A stretch of 64,000 bases of DNA from Melioribacteraceae bacterium (GTDB lineage: Bacteria; Bacteroidota; Ignavibacteria; Ignavibacteriales; Melioribacteraceae), in assembly GCA_030584085.1 (NCBI GenBank), contig CP129490.1, positions 3,678,377-3,742,376 on the forward strand. The letters are read 5' to 3'. The notes beneath the pieces were generated by a model, which was given only the letters and a program-made list of their open reading frames with translations, had not been told where the DNA came from and did not search any database. The position numbers and the translations under genes are program-made. How positions within the stretch are numbered: the first letter of the stretch is position 1; the number at the start of each line of letters is the position of its first letter. This document shows positions 1 to 8,468 of this stretch, in pieces.

Positions 1-948
1 AAAATAAAAGACAGACAGATATTTGTTGATGCTGGATATAAAAAGGAATCAAAAAATTTTCGGGAGGTTACAAACATTTTAAGAGAGGGAGTAAAATTCC
101 ACTCTCTCGAAATGCCCGGAATTATGTTTCCATATCCCGCCGTATCAGTTTTTAATGGAAGCGGCGGAATGGAGTTTCCAATGATGATAAACGACGGAGA
201 AGCCGGAACACATGCCGCAACTGTAGGTTTAACGCTTCACGAACTTGCTCACACATATTTGCCGTTTTATATGGGAATTAATGAAAGAAGATACGCCTTT
301 ATGGATGAAGGATGGGCGGTGTTTTCACCTATAGAACTACAAAAAAGACTTGGTGATGAAGAACCGGCAAGAAGAAGATATGCCACACAACAGCGGCAGC
401 TTGAACAAATTGTAGAAGTTCCTCCAATGACACCATCGTTCTTATTAAAAGGCTCACATTATAGGGTTGCTTCATACACTAGATCAGGAGCTTCATTAAC
501 TGCTTTGCAAGATTTGTTGGGAGAAGAGTTGTTTTTAAACGCTATGCAAACCTTCATGAACGAATGGAAAGAAAAACATCCAACGCCGTATGATTTCTTT
601 TTTACATTTAATAGAGTAACCGGTGAAGATTTAACTTGGTTTTGGAAAGCATGGTATTTTGAGTTTCTTACTCCGGATTTAGATTTAGTAGAATTGGTAA
701 ATGAAAAAGACAATAAATATGTTAAAGTAAAAAACAGCGGAGGACTTCCGCTCTCAATAGTTTTAAAAGTTTATTATGAGGATAATTCCGATGAAACAAT
801 AAAAGTTTCTCCCCGTGTTTGGCAAAACGGTGATGAAATAGCTACAGTCGAAATTAATTCCGAAAAAGAAATAGTTGAAGTTGAGTTGGGAGACGAATTG
901 ATTCCCGACATAGAATATAATACAAGAGAAATTTTCAGAAGTGAATAG
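1..948 (+). CDS. M1 family metallopeptidase, C-terminal part (5' end outside window)
   Basis: The reading frame is open from the first base of the window, so the start lies upstream. The zinc site is plain: HELAH followed 18 residues later by Glu in FMDEGWA, the HExxH-x18-E spacing of gluzincins of family M1 (aminopeptidase N-like). A helical stretch follows (SGASLTALQDLLG, then FFFTFNRVTGEDLTWFWKAW), as in the C-terminal lobe of M1 enzymes. The last 80 residues look like a small beta domain. Peptide bond cleavage from the N-terminus is inferred from the family; the substrate is unknown. No sorting domain is present at the C-terminus, unlike the next gene. Confidence 0.9.
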   Translation, partial: KIKDRQIFVDAGYKKESKNFREVTNILREGVKFHSLEMPGIMFPYPAVSVFNGSGGMEFPMMINDGEAGTHAATVGLTLHELAHTYLPFYMGINERRYAFMDEGWAVFSPIELQKRLGDEEPARRRYATQQRQLEQIVEVPPMTPSFLLKGSHYRVASYTRSGASLTALQDLLGEELFLNAMQTFMNEWKEKHPTPYDFFFTFNRVTGEDLTWFWKAWYFEFLTPDLDLVELVNEKDNKYVKVKNSGGLPLSIVLKVYYEDNSDETIKVSPRVWQNGDEIATVEINSEKEIVEVELGDELIPDIEYNTREIFRSE

Positions 949-1013
949 TTTTTACTCTTGCATAATTAGAGCATTTTTGTGATATCACATTATAAATTTA
1001 AGCGGATGAATTC

Positions 1014-3881
1014 ATGAAAAAATATATTGCAATTCTTCTTTTTGTAATAGGATGTATCTTCGCACAAGATCAAGTTATTCAAAAGGGTGATGTTCTTTAT
1101 CTCGCTAATAAAATAATCGTTAAATATAAAGAAAGCAGTGAGAGTACGTTTTTTAAAAACTCTATGCTTCCCGCTAAGAGCATCAAACACCTTGAAAATA
1201 TTAGCGCCGTGGAAGTGAAGAAAATTTCTGCTAACCTTAAAGAAGAAGCCGTAAATTACTCTGATTTAAACAGAACTTTTATAATCGAGTATTCTTCGCC
1301 ATACGATCCTTTAGCTCTCGCAAAAAAATTGTCAAATTCTTCAGAAGTTGAGTGGGCCGAACCGTGGTATGTTTATGAAATCAGTTTTGAACCAAACGAT
1401 CCAAAATTTTTAGACGGAACACAATGGTATTTAAATAAAATTTCCGCACCACAAGCTTGGGATATAAGCACAGGCAGTCAAGAGATTGTAATTGCAATTA
1501 ATGACACAGGAGTAGATTGGGATCATCCTGATCTCGCTGCACGTATTTGGACTAATGCAGGTGAAATTCCCGATAATGAAATAGATGATGATAATAACGG
1601 TTATATTGATGATGTGCGAGGTTGGGACTTCGGCGGAAATAACGGAACGCCGGATAACAACCCGATGGAAGATGCACCAACACATGGAACCTTTGTCGCA
1701 GGCTTTGCAAGCGCAGTAACAAACAATGGAGTTGGAATTGCGGCTATCGGTTATAATTGCAAAATTATGCCGGTAAAGACATCGCAAGAAAGTATAGGGA
1801 ACGGAATAATTGCTTATGGACGAGAAGGGATTATTTACGCGGCAAACAACGGTGCGCATGTAATAAATTGTAGCTGGGGCGGAAGTCCATATTCACAAGC
1901 ATTACAGGATGCAATTACATATGCTACGTCACTTGGCTCCCTTATTGTTTCTTCTTCAGACAATGATAATAAAATAGAACCGTCCTATCCTTCCGCATAC
2001 GATGGCGTTCTTTCTGTTGGCGGTACGGATCCAAACGACATTAGATATTCGGCTTCGAATTATGGCTCAACAGTGGATGTTGTTGCCCCGGCAACCGGAG
2101 GATCATCCGGACTTGGAATGTATTCAACTTGGCAGAATGATACTTATACTGCAAATGCCAGCGGGACTTCTCTTGCGTCGCCGATAGCAGCTGGATTGGC
2201 CGGATTATTAATTCATAGGTTTCCAAATTATACTCCTCTTCAAATAGCGGAACAAATAAGAGTAAACACAGACAATATAGATGATCTAAATCCGGCATAT
2301 CAATATTATCTTGGAACAGGAAGAATAAATGCTTTCAAAGCACTTAGCAACACAAACTCAATTTCGATAAGAGCCGAAGAATTTGTTTATACCGATCTTT
2401 CAAACGGAAATGGAATAACTGAACCGGGTGAAGCTTTTTCTCTTGGATTAAAATTTAAGAATTATCTTAATGCCGCTATTAATATTCAAGTTACACTTGA
2501 AAGCAGAAGCGATTTTGTTTTAGTTAATCATGGCACCTATACCATAACAGGACTTGAAATGCTGGGTGAAACTAATAACTTCACCGCGCCATTTACTTTT
2601 CTTGTCTCAGAAAATATTCCGGTCAACCAAGATGTCGAACTTATTATAAAATACAGCAATGGTAGCGATTATAATGATTTCCAATTAATCAGAACAAAAT
2701 TTAACACAACGTATCTAACCCAAGCAGGCAATGATATTTCATTAACAATTGCGAGTGAAGGAAATATTGGATTTAATGATTACGGTCAACAGCCGACGGA
2801 AGGTGACGGACTAATATTTAACAACGGTTCAAATCTATTGTTTGAAGGAGCCTTAATTTACGGAAGTTCACCCGAAATGGTAATGGACGCAGCTCATACA
2901 ACTTATCTTCAAAACAAGAGTCGGGATTTTAATTCTGTAATTCCATTCAGTATTACAATTCCGGGTGAACATGCGGATTATGAAGGATTCACAACCTTTA
3001 ACGATGACAACGCAGCTCCTGATAATTTAGGAATACAAACAGAACTTTTTACTTACAGCTTTTCACAGGAAGAATATAGTAAGTTTATAATTCTGCGATA
3101 CAGGTTTACAAACAATTCAGATACTACAATTAGAACATTTCACGCAGGATTATTTCTCGATCTGGATTTACACGACTTCGACGATGATTATACAGCATGG
3201 GATTTCGAAGATCACTTTGGTTATGCATTAGATCAAGACCCGACTAGCGGAAAAGTTAACGATCACATTGGTGTCGCCTTAATTTCAGATGGAAAATACG
3301 GCTATAGAGCTATGTCAAACGAAGGAAATTTCGGTGGTATAAATATTATTAACGGCTTTGACAAAGATGAGAAGTGGCTGGCAATTGCAAGCGCAACAAC
3401 TATAATTGAGTTTGGACCGGGCGATATTGCTTTCTCGGTTTCTGGTGGACCTTATACATTGCAATCAGGAGAAAGAGTTAACGTTGCCTTTGCAATAGCA
3501 GGCGGCTATTCACTGGAGGAAATAAGAACAGCGATTAAAAATAGTCGTATTGCTTACGGTTTAATCCCAACATCGGTTGAAAAGCTGGAAGAGGAATTGC
3601 CTTTAGAATTTTCGCTATCGCAAAATTATCCGAATCCATTCAACCCCACGACAAAAATCAAATTTTCATTACCGTCAAACGTGAAACGTGAAACGTCAAA
3701 CACAACATTAATAGTTTATGATATACTTGGTAGACAGATAACAACTCTTTTAAACGAAGAGCTTTCAAGCGGAGCTTACGAAATAGATTTTAATGCTAAC
3801 GAATTAAGCAGCGGTGTTTACTTTTATAAATTGACTTCGGGCAATTTTGTAGAAACAAAAAAAATGATGATTCTCCGATAA
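1014..3881 (+). CDS. Secreted subtilisin-like (S8) serine protease with type IX sorting domain
   Basis: 955 residues. A signal peptide (about 1-17, ending IFAQ) is followed by a propeptide-like stretch to about residue 130. The S8 catalytic domain shows all three residues: Asp164 in INDTGVD, His224 in PTHGTFVAG and Ser386 in SGTSLASP. Residues 450-850 form beta-rich domains with aspartate-rich loops. The last 85 residues are the sorting domain (SQNYPNPFNPTTKI to KKMMILR), which by family knowledge directs export through the type IX system and surface attachment or release. A run of 7-bp repeats inside the sorting-domain coding region adds a few residues compared with its paralogues. An extracellular protease, probably nutritional. 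Confidence 0.93.
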   Translation: MKKYIAILLFVIGCIFAQDQVIQKGDVLYLANKIIVKYKESSESTFFKNSMLPAKSIKHLENISAVEVKKISANLKEEAVNYSDLNRTFIIEYSSPYDPLALAKKLSNSSEVEWAEPWYVYEISFEPNDPKFLDGTQWYLNKISAPQAWDISTGSQEIVIAINDTGVDWDHPDLAARIWTNAGEIPDNEIDDDNNGYIDDVRGWDFGGNNGTPDNNPMEDAPTHGTFVAGFASAVTNNGVGIAAIGYNCKIMPVKTSQESIGNGIIAYGREGIIYAANNGAHVINCSWGGSPYSQALQDAITYATSLGSLIVSSSDNDNKIEPSYPSAYDGVLSVGGTDPNDIRYSASNYGSTVDVVAPATGGSSGLGMYSTWQNDTYTANASGTSLASPIAAGLAGLLIHRFPNYTPLQIAEQIRVNTDNIDDLNPAYQYYLGTGRINAFKALSNTNSISIRAEEFVYTDLSNGNGITEPGEAFSLGLKFKNYLNAAINIQVTLESRSDFVLVNHGTYTITGLEMLGETNNFTAPFTFLVSENIPVNQDVELIIKYSNGSDYNDFQLIRTKFNTTYLTQAGNDISLTIASEGNIGFNDYGQQPTEGDGLIFNNGSNLLFEGALIYGSSPEMVMDAAHTTYLQNKSRDFNSVIPFSITIPGEHADYEGFTTFNDDNAAPDNLGIQTELFTYSFSQEEYSKFIILRYRFTNNSDTTIRTFHAGLFLDLDLHDFDDDYTAWDFEDHFGYALDQDPTSGKVNDHIGVALISDGKYGYRAMSNEGNFGGINIINGFDKDEKWLAIASATTIIEFGPGDIAFSVSGGPYTLQSGERVNVAFAIAGGYSLEEIRTAIKNSRIAYGLIPTSVEKLEEELPLEFSLSQNYPNPFNPTTKIKFSLPSNVKRETSNTTLIVYDILGRQITTLLNEELSSGAYEIDFNANELSSGVYFYKLTSGNFVETKKMMILR
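3674..3701 (+). repeat. Four tandem 7-bp units inside the S8 protease gene
   Basis: Four consecutive heptamers, CGTCAAA, CGTGAAA, CGTGAAA and CGTCAAA, lie inside the coding sequence of the sorting domain and encode residues around SNVKRETSN. The other sorting domains in the window have a short G/A-S-H-V turn at this point. A 7-bp unit is not a multiple of three, so gain or loss of one copy would shift the frame before the end of the protein. Confidence 0.8.
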
Positions 3882-3887
3882 TTTATT

Positions 3888-3920
3888 AACCTTCGGGATT
3901 GTTAAAATCCCGAAGGTTTT
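3888..3920. terminator. Bidirectional intrinsic terminator
   Basis: A 12-bp stem (AACCTTCGGGAT with ATCCCGAAGGTT) with a 6-8 base loop, followed by a T-run on the plus strand. It sits between the convergent ends of the S8 protease gene and the metallophosphoesterase gene and could serve both. Confidence 0.8.
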
Positions 3921-3923
3921 TAT

Positions 3924-5081
3924 CTATTCAAAGCGCACTAAAATATTTACTAGTTCAGTGTTGCTTCCCGTTCTAACCGGCGGACCCCATCCGGCAAAAC
4001 CACTCGAGACATAATAATGAGTATTGCCAATCTTTTTATATCCCCAACTTATCTCATAAATCATTGATGTGATATAGTTTAACGGCCAAAGCTGCCCGTG
4101 ATGGGTGTGTCCCGAAAGCTGTAAGTCAATTCCGTTTTCTTGTGATTCGATAAGCTCTCGGGGTTGATGCTCTAAAAGGATTGTCGGATAATTTTTATCG
4201 AGCCCGTTTGTAATTTCAAGCAAATCTTTTCTGTTTTTTTCGGCAAACCTAGTTATGTCTCTGTCCTCCCTACCAACTATATAGAAGCTGTTGTCTATAA
4301 AAACAGCGGTATCTCTGATAACATCTATGCCATGATCTTGCATGTATTTAACCGCAACTTCAACACCACCGATATATTCGTGGTTTCCGGTTGCCGCATA
4401 AACTCCGTACTTAGCTTTTAATCTTTTGAGATCATCGCCTAAATTGTTTTTAATAATTGGTCCAATATCTTCATCAAAAATATCGCCGGGTAATAGAATT
4501 ATATCAGGGTTTAGTGAATTTGCCATTTCAACAAACTTATCAAGTTGTTTTTTCCCAACGATTGTCCCGAGATGAATATCGGAAGCCATTACGATATTCA
4601 ATGAATTTATTTTCGCATCTTTTTTCGGAAGAGTTATTTCAAATTTTCTAATGCCGGGGTTAAGAAAGTTTATATGCCCATACACAATTGTGATTGAAGC
4701 AATTATTATTACTCCAAGCAAACTAAACAGTTTTACTTTTTCATAATTTTGAACAATAACGGAAGGGAAAATTCCGATAAAATGATTTAGTAAACGCAAT
4801 AGGTCAAATAGAGCTGCAAACAGAAAATAGTAAAGTATAAATGCAAGCCAGAAAGAGCCGATCCAAACCAAAGTCTCGGTAAACCAGTTTAGCATAAAGT
4901 TTTCAAGTATTCTTCCTGCCCAAAAAGTAAGTGCAGTAAGGATAAACAGAATTATATAGTATGTTCTTAACTGAGAATCTTTTGGAATAGCTTGCAAACC
5001 GCGCGAAAAAATATAGTAGTTAACAGAAACATAAACCAAGAGAACAATCGAAATAAAAATTAGAAAATTCAGCAATTTCAT
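3924..5081 (-). CDS. Membrane-anchored metallophosphoesterase (YkuE/YaeI-like)
   Basis: 385 residues. The N-terminal 150 residues contain about four or five hydrophobic segments. The C-terminal half is a calcineurin-like phosphoesterase with the metal-binding motifs in order: SDIHLG, PGDIFDED, GNHEYIGG and SGHTHHGQ. This arrangement matches the YkuE/YaeI group, some of which act on lipid phosphates such as UDP-diacylglucosamine or on phosphodiesters at the membrane. The exact substrate here is unknown. A ribosome-binding site (AAGGAAGG) precedes the ATG. It lies 49 bp downstream of the PAP2 phosphatase gene on the same strand, so the two may be transcribed together. Confidence 0.9.
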   Translation of the reverse strand: MKLLNFLIFISIVLLVYVSVNYYIFSRGLQAIPKDSQLRTYYIILFILTALTFWAGRILENFMLNWFTETLVWIGSFWLAFILYYFLFAALFDLLRLLNHFIGIFPSVIVQNYEKVKLFSLLGVIIIASITIVYGHINFLNPGIRKFEITLPKKDAKINSLNIVMASDIHLGTIVGKKQLDKFVEMANSLNPDIILLPGDIFDEDIGPIIKNNLGDDLKRLKAKYGVYAATGNHEYIGGVEVAVKYMQDHGIDVIRDTAVFIDNSFYIVGREDRDITRFAEKNRKDLLEITNGLDKNYPTILLEHQPRELIESQENGIDLQLSGHTHHGQLWPLNYITSMIYEISWGYKKIGNTHYYVSSGFAGWGPPVRTGSNTELVNILVRFE

Positions 5082-5130
5082 AACCTTCCTTTTTGTGTCA
5101 TTATTGTAACATAATATGCCGACAATAAAT

Positions 5131-5829
5131 TCAATTTCTTTTTTCTATAATTGTCGCAACAAACCAGCACAGCAATGCCCAAAACAAACCGATCATCCAT
5201 CCGGCAAGCACATCTGTTGGATAATGAACTCCGAGATAGATTCTGCTTAGCCCGACAATAAAAGAAATTGTAAGCGCGGTTGTAATGATAAAAACACGGG
5301 TCTTGTATGACGACTCAATTCGTGAAATTAATACAGCAATAGAAAGATAAACAACAGCAGACATTGCGGAATGTCCGCTTGGAAAACTCATCGTGATCTC
5401 AGTAACAAGTTGCCCCACTATTTCCGGGCGTGGACGAGCGAAAAGAACTTTCAAAATTTGCACAAGTATTCCGCCGCCAATTGCCGCAGAAAGCACATAG
5501 ATGATAGAGCGTATTTCTCTCTTTAATCCAAGATAAATAACAACGATCAATGTAATAATTGTTAGTAGAGTTGAACTTCCGAGAGCTGTAATATCACGAA
5601 CAACATATTGAACCCTTTCGTGGCCAATTGGTTTGGCAATATCATCCGAATCTCGGAACATTAATAAAATTTTATTATCGATCGAAAGTGTTTCTTTATC
5701 ATGAACAGCATCAGCAATTTGAATAAATAAAAAAAGAGAGAGAAGCATTCCGAAAAGAATAAATAAAAAAGAAATTTCACCCGGATAGTATTTTTTTATA
5801 AGAGTTTTTGTTTTGTTCAGAAGGTTCAT
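5131..5829 (-). CDS. PAP2 family lipid phosphatase
   Basis: 232 residues with about six membrane helices. The three phosphatase signatures are complete: KVLFARPRP (K-x6-RP), SFPSGHSAMS and SRIYLGVHYPTD (S-R-x5-H-x3-D). Members remove phosphate from phosphatidic acid, undecaprenyl diphosphate or diacylglycerol pyrophosphate on the outer face of the inner membrane. Which of these applies cannot be told from sequence. The gene is upstream of the metallophosphoesterase on the same strand, which suggests a shared role in envelope lipid phosphate turnover (inference). Confidence 0.92.
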   Translation of the reverse strand: MNLLNKTKTLIKKYYPGEISFLFILFGMLLSLFLFIQIADAVHDKETLSIDNKILLMFRDSDDIAKPIGHERVQYVVRDITALGSSTLLTIITLIVVIYLGLKREIRSIIYVLSAAIGGGILVQILKVLFARPRPEIVGQLVTEITMSFPSGHSAMSAVVYLSIAVLISRIESSYKTRVFIITTALTISFIVGLSRIYLGVHYPTDVLAGWMIGLFWALLCWFVATIIEKRN

Positions 5830-5888
5830 ATTTTGTTCAAATTATTCGGATAAAAATAAGAAAGGTTTTTGAGAGATGTATCGAATTA

Positions 5889-5921
5889 AGAGAATCCATC
5901 TTTAAGAAAGATGGATTCTCT
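5889..5921 (-). other. Strong hairpin downstream of a sorting-domain gene
   Basis: A perfect 15-bp stem (AGAGAATCCATCTTT with its complement) around a 3-base loop, just after the stop codon of the next gene on the minus strand. In the minus direction the U-tract is weak (TTAATTCG), so it may protect the RNA 3' end rather than act as a classic terminator. Confidence 0.6.
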
Positions 5922-5936
5922 AAAAAATTCAGAAGA

Positions 5937-7028
5937 CTATTTAACCAGCATTAATTTTTTCGTTGCGGTAAAATTATCCGCCTTTAAGGTATAGAAATAA
6001 ATTCCGCTTGATAGAGTTGATGCATCGAACTTGCTATTATAAACACCCGATGAAAGATCTTCGTTTACTAAAGTTGCAACCTCGTTGCCCAAAACATCAT
6101 ATACCTTTAACGAAACATGAGAACCTTTTGGAATAGAGTATTGAATGTTTGTTGTTGGATTGAATGGATTCGGATAATTTTGTGCTAATGAAAAATCATT
6201 TGCAAGCTCTTCTAGCTGTTCAACACTTGTTGCGCCACTACCGTAATTCCATGCTACTTGATTAACAGATATAACACCGTTATCAGCTTGATTTGCATCA
6301 ACAGCGTTTACGTGCAGCGAGCTTCCGTCAGGAGAAATAAATGTAAAAGACAGGTCAGTTGAAGAAGACGGAACGCCACCTGCGTTCGACGTTAGCTCGG
6401 TTACTATTTTAATTCTGAGAACATTAACCGATCTGCCATCGGGCATAATTAATGTACCCCATGCGTCAACGGTTCTGGTAACTGAAACATCAACTGTATA
6501 AGACTGAGGGAAAGGAATCCCGACAATCTCAACATCAACATCTCTTGTCCCGGTGTGTGACCAACTTGCTCCAAAAGTTAATGGCAACTGCATTATTACT
6601 TCCGCAGGATTCATTTGAATGGTCGTTTTAGTTGTAAATCCAGCCGCAGCCGCCTCTGTGTAGGTTCCCAAATCTGAGTATGCGTTTCCACTTAGACCAA
6701 GGTGTACCCAGGTGTTTGATGTAACTCCCGCAAATGTCGGCTGAGAATAAGTTACATAATTTGCTGAGCCAAATGTTCCTGAGACCGGAGATGAGCCCGG
6801 ATTAACGCTTTCGGCATCAAATTCTAATTGGTGCGGATGCCCGCTGAAATCCCAGCTGCTTTGACCGGTTGCACCGATATTTACATTGGTATTTAATGTA
6901 TCGGCATATGTCTTAACGGTTTTGCCAAGAGTAAGAGTTGAGGCTACATCAGCTTGAGTAATTGTGACTTGTGCTTGAGTTGAAAGAAATAGAACTATAA
7001 GAAACATTAGAAATGTAAATTTCTTCAC
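5937..7028 (-). CDS. Secreted protein with type IX sorting domain (paralogue A of a tandem pair)
   Basis: 363 residues from a GTG start. The GTG is chosen because GGAGGG lies 6 bases upstream and a signal peptide (VKKFTFLMFLIVLFLSTQAQ) begins there; an upstream ATG would add 19 residues with no leader character. The mature part is beta-rich and has no recognisable enzyme motif. The C-terminal 85 residues are a sorting domain (AQNYPNPFNPTTNI to TKKLMLVK). The neighbour at 7263-8342 is a clear paralogue: both share a VTQ-D-I/V opening, a SWDF-xxHP-xxLEFD block, a VNWNYG or VAWNYG block and a nearly identical C-terminus. Function unknown. Confidence 0.88.
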   Translation of the reverse strand: MKKFTFLMFLIVLFLSTQAQVTITQADVASTLTLGKTVKTYADTLNTNVNIGATGQSSWDFSGHPHQLEFDAESVNPGSSPVSGTFGSANYVTYSQPTFAGVTSNTWVHLGLSGNAYSDLGTYTEAAAAGFTTKTTIQMNPAEVIMQLPLTFGASWSHTGTRDVDVEIVGIPFPQSYTVDVSVTRTVDAWGTLIMPDGRSVNVLRIKIVTELTSNAGGVPSSSTDLSFTFISPDGSSLHVNAVDANQADNGVISVNQVAWNYGSGATSVEQLEELANDFSLAQNYPNPFNPTTNIQYSIPKGSHVSLKVYDVLGNEVATLVNEDLSSGVYNSKFDASTLSSGIYFYTLKADNFTATKKLMLVK

Positions 7029-7197
7029 GGTTGCCCTCCGTTTTTGATTAATTATTAGTGAATGAGCAATTTTAAGTAATCTCAATCAAAATGTAAAGGA
7101 TATTTTATCTAATTATCTCTTTTGAGAATACCTCAATGATATTGGGCACAAATTCCGACATTAAGTACTGCTCTAAACAGAACTGATAAATCAAGCT

Positions 7198-7250
7198 GTG
7201 CGAAGTGACACTGTGTTTAAATGTCAGTGCCGTTAATGTTCACTTCGCAC
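7198..7250 (-). terminator. Nested hairpin after paralogue B
   Basis: The outer stem pairs GTGCGAAGTGA with TCACTTCGCAC, and the inner stem pairs CACTG with CAGTG. It sits 12 bases beyond the stop codon of the gene at 7263-8342. There is no long U-tract, so it is a probable but not certain terminator. Confidence 0.5.
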
Positions 7251-7262
7251 GAATGGGGTGAT

Positions 7263-8342
7263 TTACTTAATTAAAGAGAGCTTTTTTGTGGTAACAAAGT
7301 TTCCGGCTTCCAAAGTATAAAAATAAATTCCGCTTGATAGAGTTGATGCATCAAACTTACTGTTATAAACACCCGAAGAAAGTTTTTCATTTACTAATGT
7401 GGCAACCTCGTTGCCCAAAACATCATATACTTTTAGCGAAACATGAGAAGCTTTTGGAATAGAGTATTGAATATTTGTTGTTGGATTGAATGGATTCGGA
7501 TAGTTTTGTGATAATACAAAATCATTTGCAAGCTCTTCAATTTTATCAACAGAAGAAGGTGAACCGTTACCATAATTCCAATTTACTTGTTCTGTTTGAA
7601 TTACACCGTTATCCGATCCGTTTGGATCGTCGGCAACCGCTGTTAAACTTGCGCCTGAGCGTGTAATAAACATAAACGAAAGGATTTCCTCGGTATCACC
7701 ATTAACGGTTCTTTCTCCCTCAATCTTTATTCTCAGGGTTTCTTCGGTGGTTCCGTCCGGCAGCACGATTGTGCCATAACCATCCACCAATTTTGACGAG
7801 GTTTCTTCTGCCTCTGTATTTGAAATCGGAACACCGTTTAGTTCTGTGGTGGTGATTTTTGTGTGGGAGGTCGTCCAAGAATCTTGATAATTAACCGGAA
7901 ACTGTAAAATATTACCAGGAGGATCATTTTCAATTGTAACTTCTGACGTAGAACTGGACACCCCGGCTATGAAATAAAGACCATCTTCACCATAGTTACC
8001 ATCTTCGATGATCAGGTAGGTATATGATGTAGCCTCATTTTGTCCAACATCATAATTGGTAATTAACGCATGTGTTGCAGACGAAAATAAATCAGCCTTC
8101 GGAGTAGACCCCGGATCAACAACATCTACATCAAACTCTAGATGGAAAGGGTGATTTTCAAAATCCCAAGAATTTTCACCGGGTGTTCCAATATCAACGT
8201 CTATTCCGATCGTATCAGAATAATTTAAAATTCCGTTACCGATTTGTAAGTGGTTTTCTATATCGGTTTGCGTAACTACGATTTGAGACTGAATAGTTAA
8301 AGAAAAAAGCAAAAAAGTGAACGAAATTACTACCTTCTTCAT
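7263..8342 (-). CDS. Secreted protein with type IX sorting domain (paralogue B of a tandem pair)
   Basis: 359 residues. The signal peptide is MKKVVISFTFLLFSLTIQSQ, with a good ribosome-binding site (GAGGAGATTC) before the ATG. The mature region aligns throughout with the next gene leftward. Blocks such as ENSWDFENHPFHLEFD and NWNYGNGSPSSVDKIEELAN are matched there, so the pair arose by tandem duplication. The central part has diverged more than the ends, while the sorting domain is almost unchanged. No catalytic motif was seen, and the function is unknown; a surface-exposed or released structural or binding protein is a reasonable guess. Confidence 0.88.
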   Translation of the reverse strand: MKKVVISFTFLLFSLTIQSQIVVTQTDIENHLQIGNGILNYSDTIGIDVDIGTPGENSWDFENHPFHLEFDVDVVDPGSTPKADLFSSATHALITNYDVGQNEATSYTYLIIEDGNYGEDGLYFIAGVSSSTSEVTIENDPPGNILQFPVNYQDSWTTSHTKITTTELNGVPISNTEAEETSSKLVDGYGTIVLPDGTTEETLRIKIEGERTVNGDTEEILSFMFITRSGASLTAVADDPNGSDNGVIQTEQVNWNYGNGSPSSVDKIEELANDFVLSQNYPNPFNPTTNIQYSIPKASHVSLKVYDVLGNEVATLVNEKLSSGVYNSKFDASTLSSGIYFYTLEAGNFVTTKKLSLIK

Positions 8343-8468
8343 GAATCTCCTCTATTTGTTAATAATGTCTCTTTTATTAATGATAGTAATTTTATGAAGG
8401 AATGTAAAGGATACTACGCCCGAATATCTTTTTTGATTGGTCCAAAGAGGTTGTTAATCGCGAAATAG

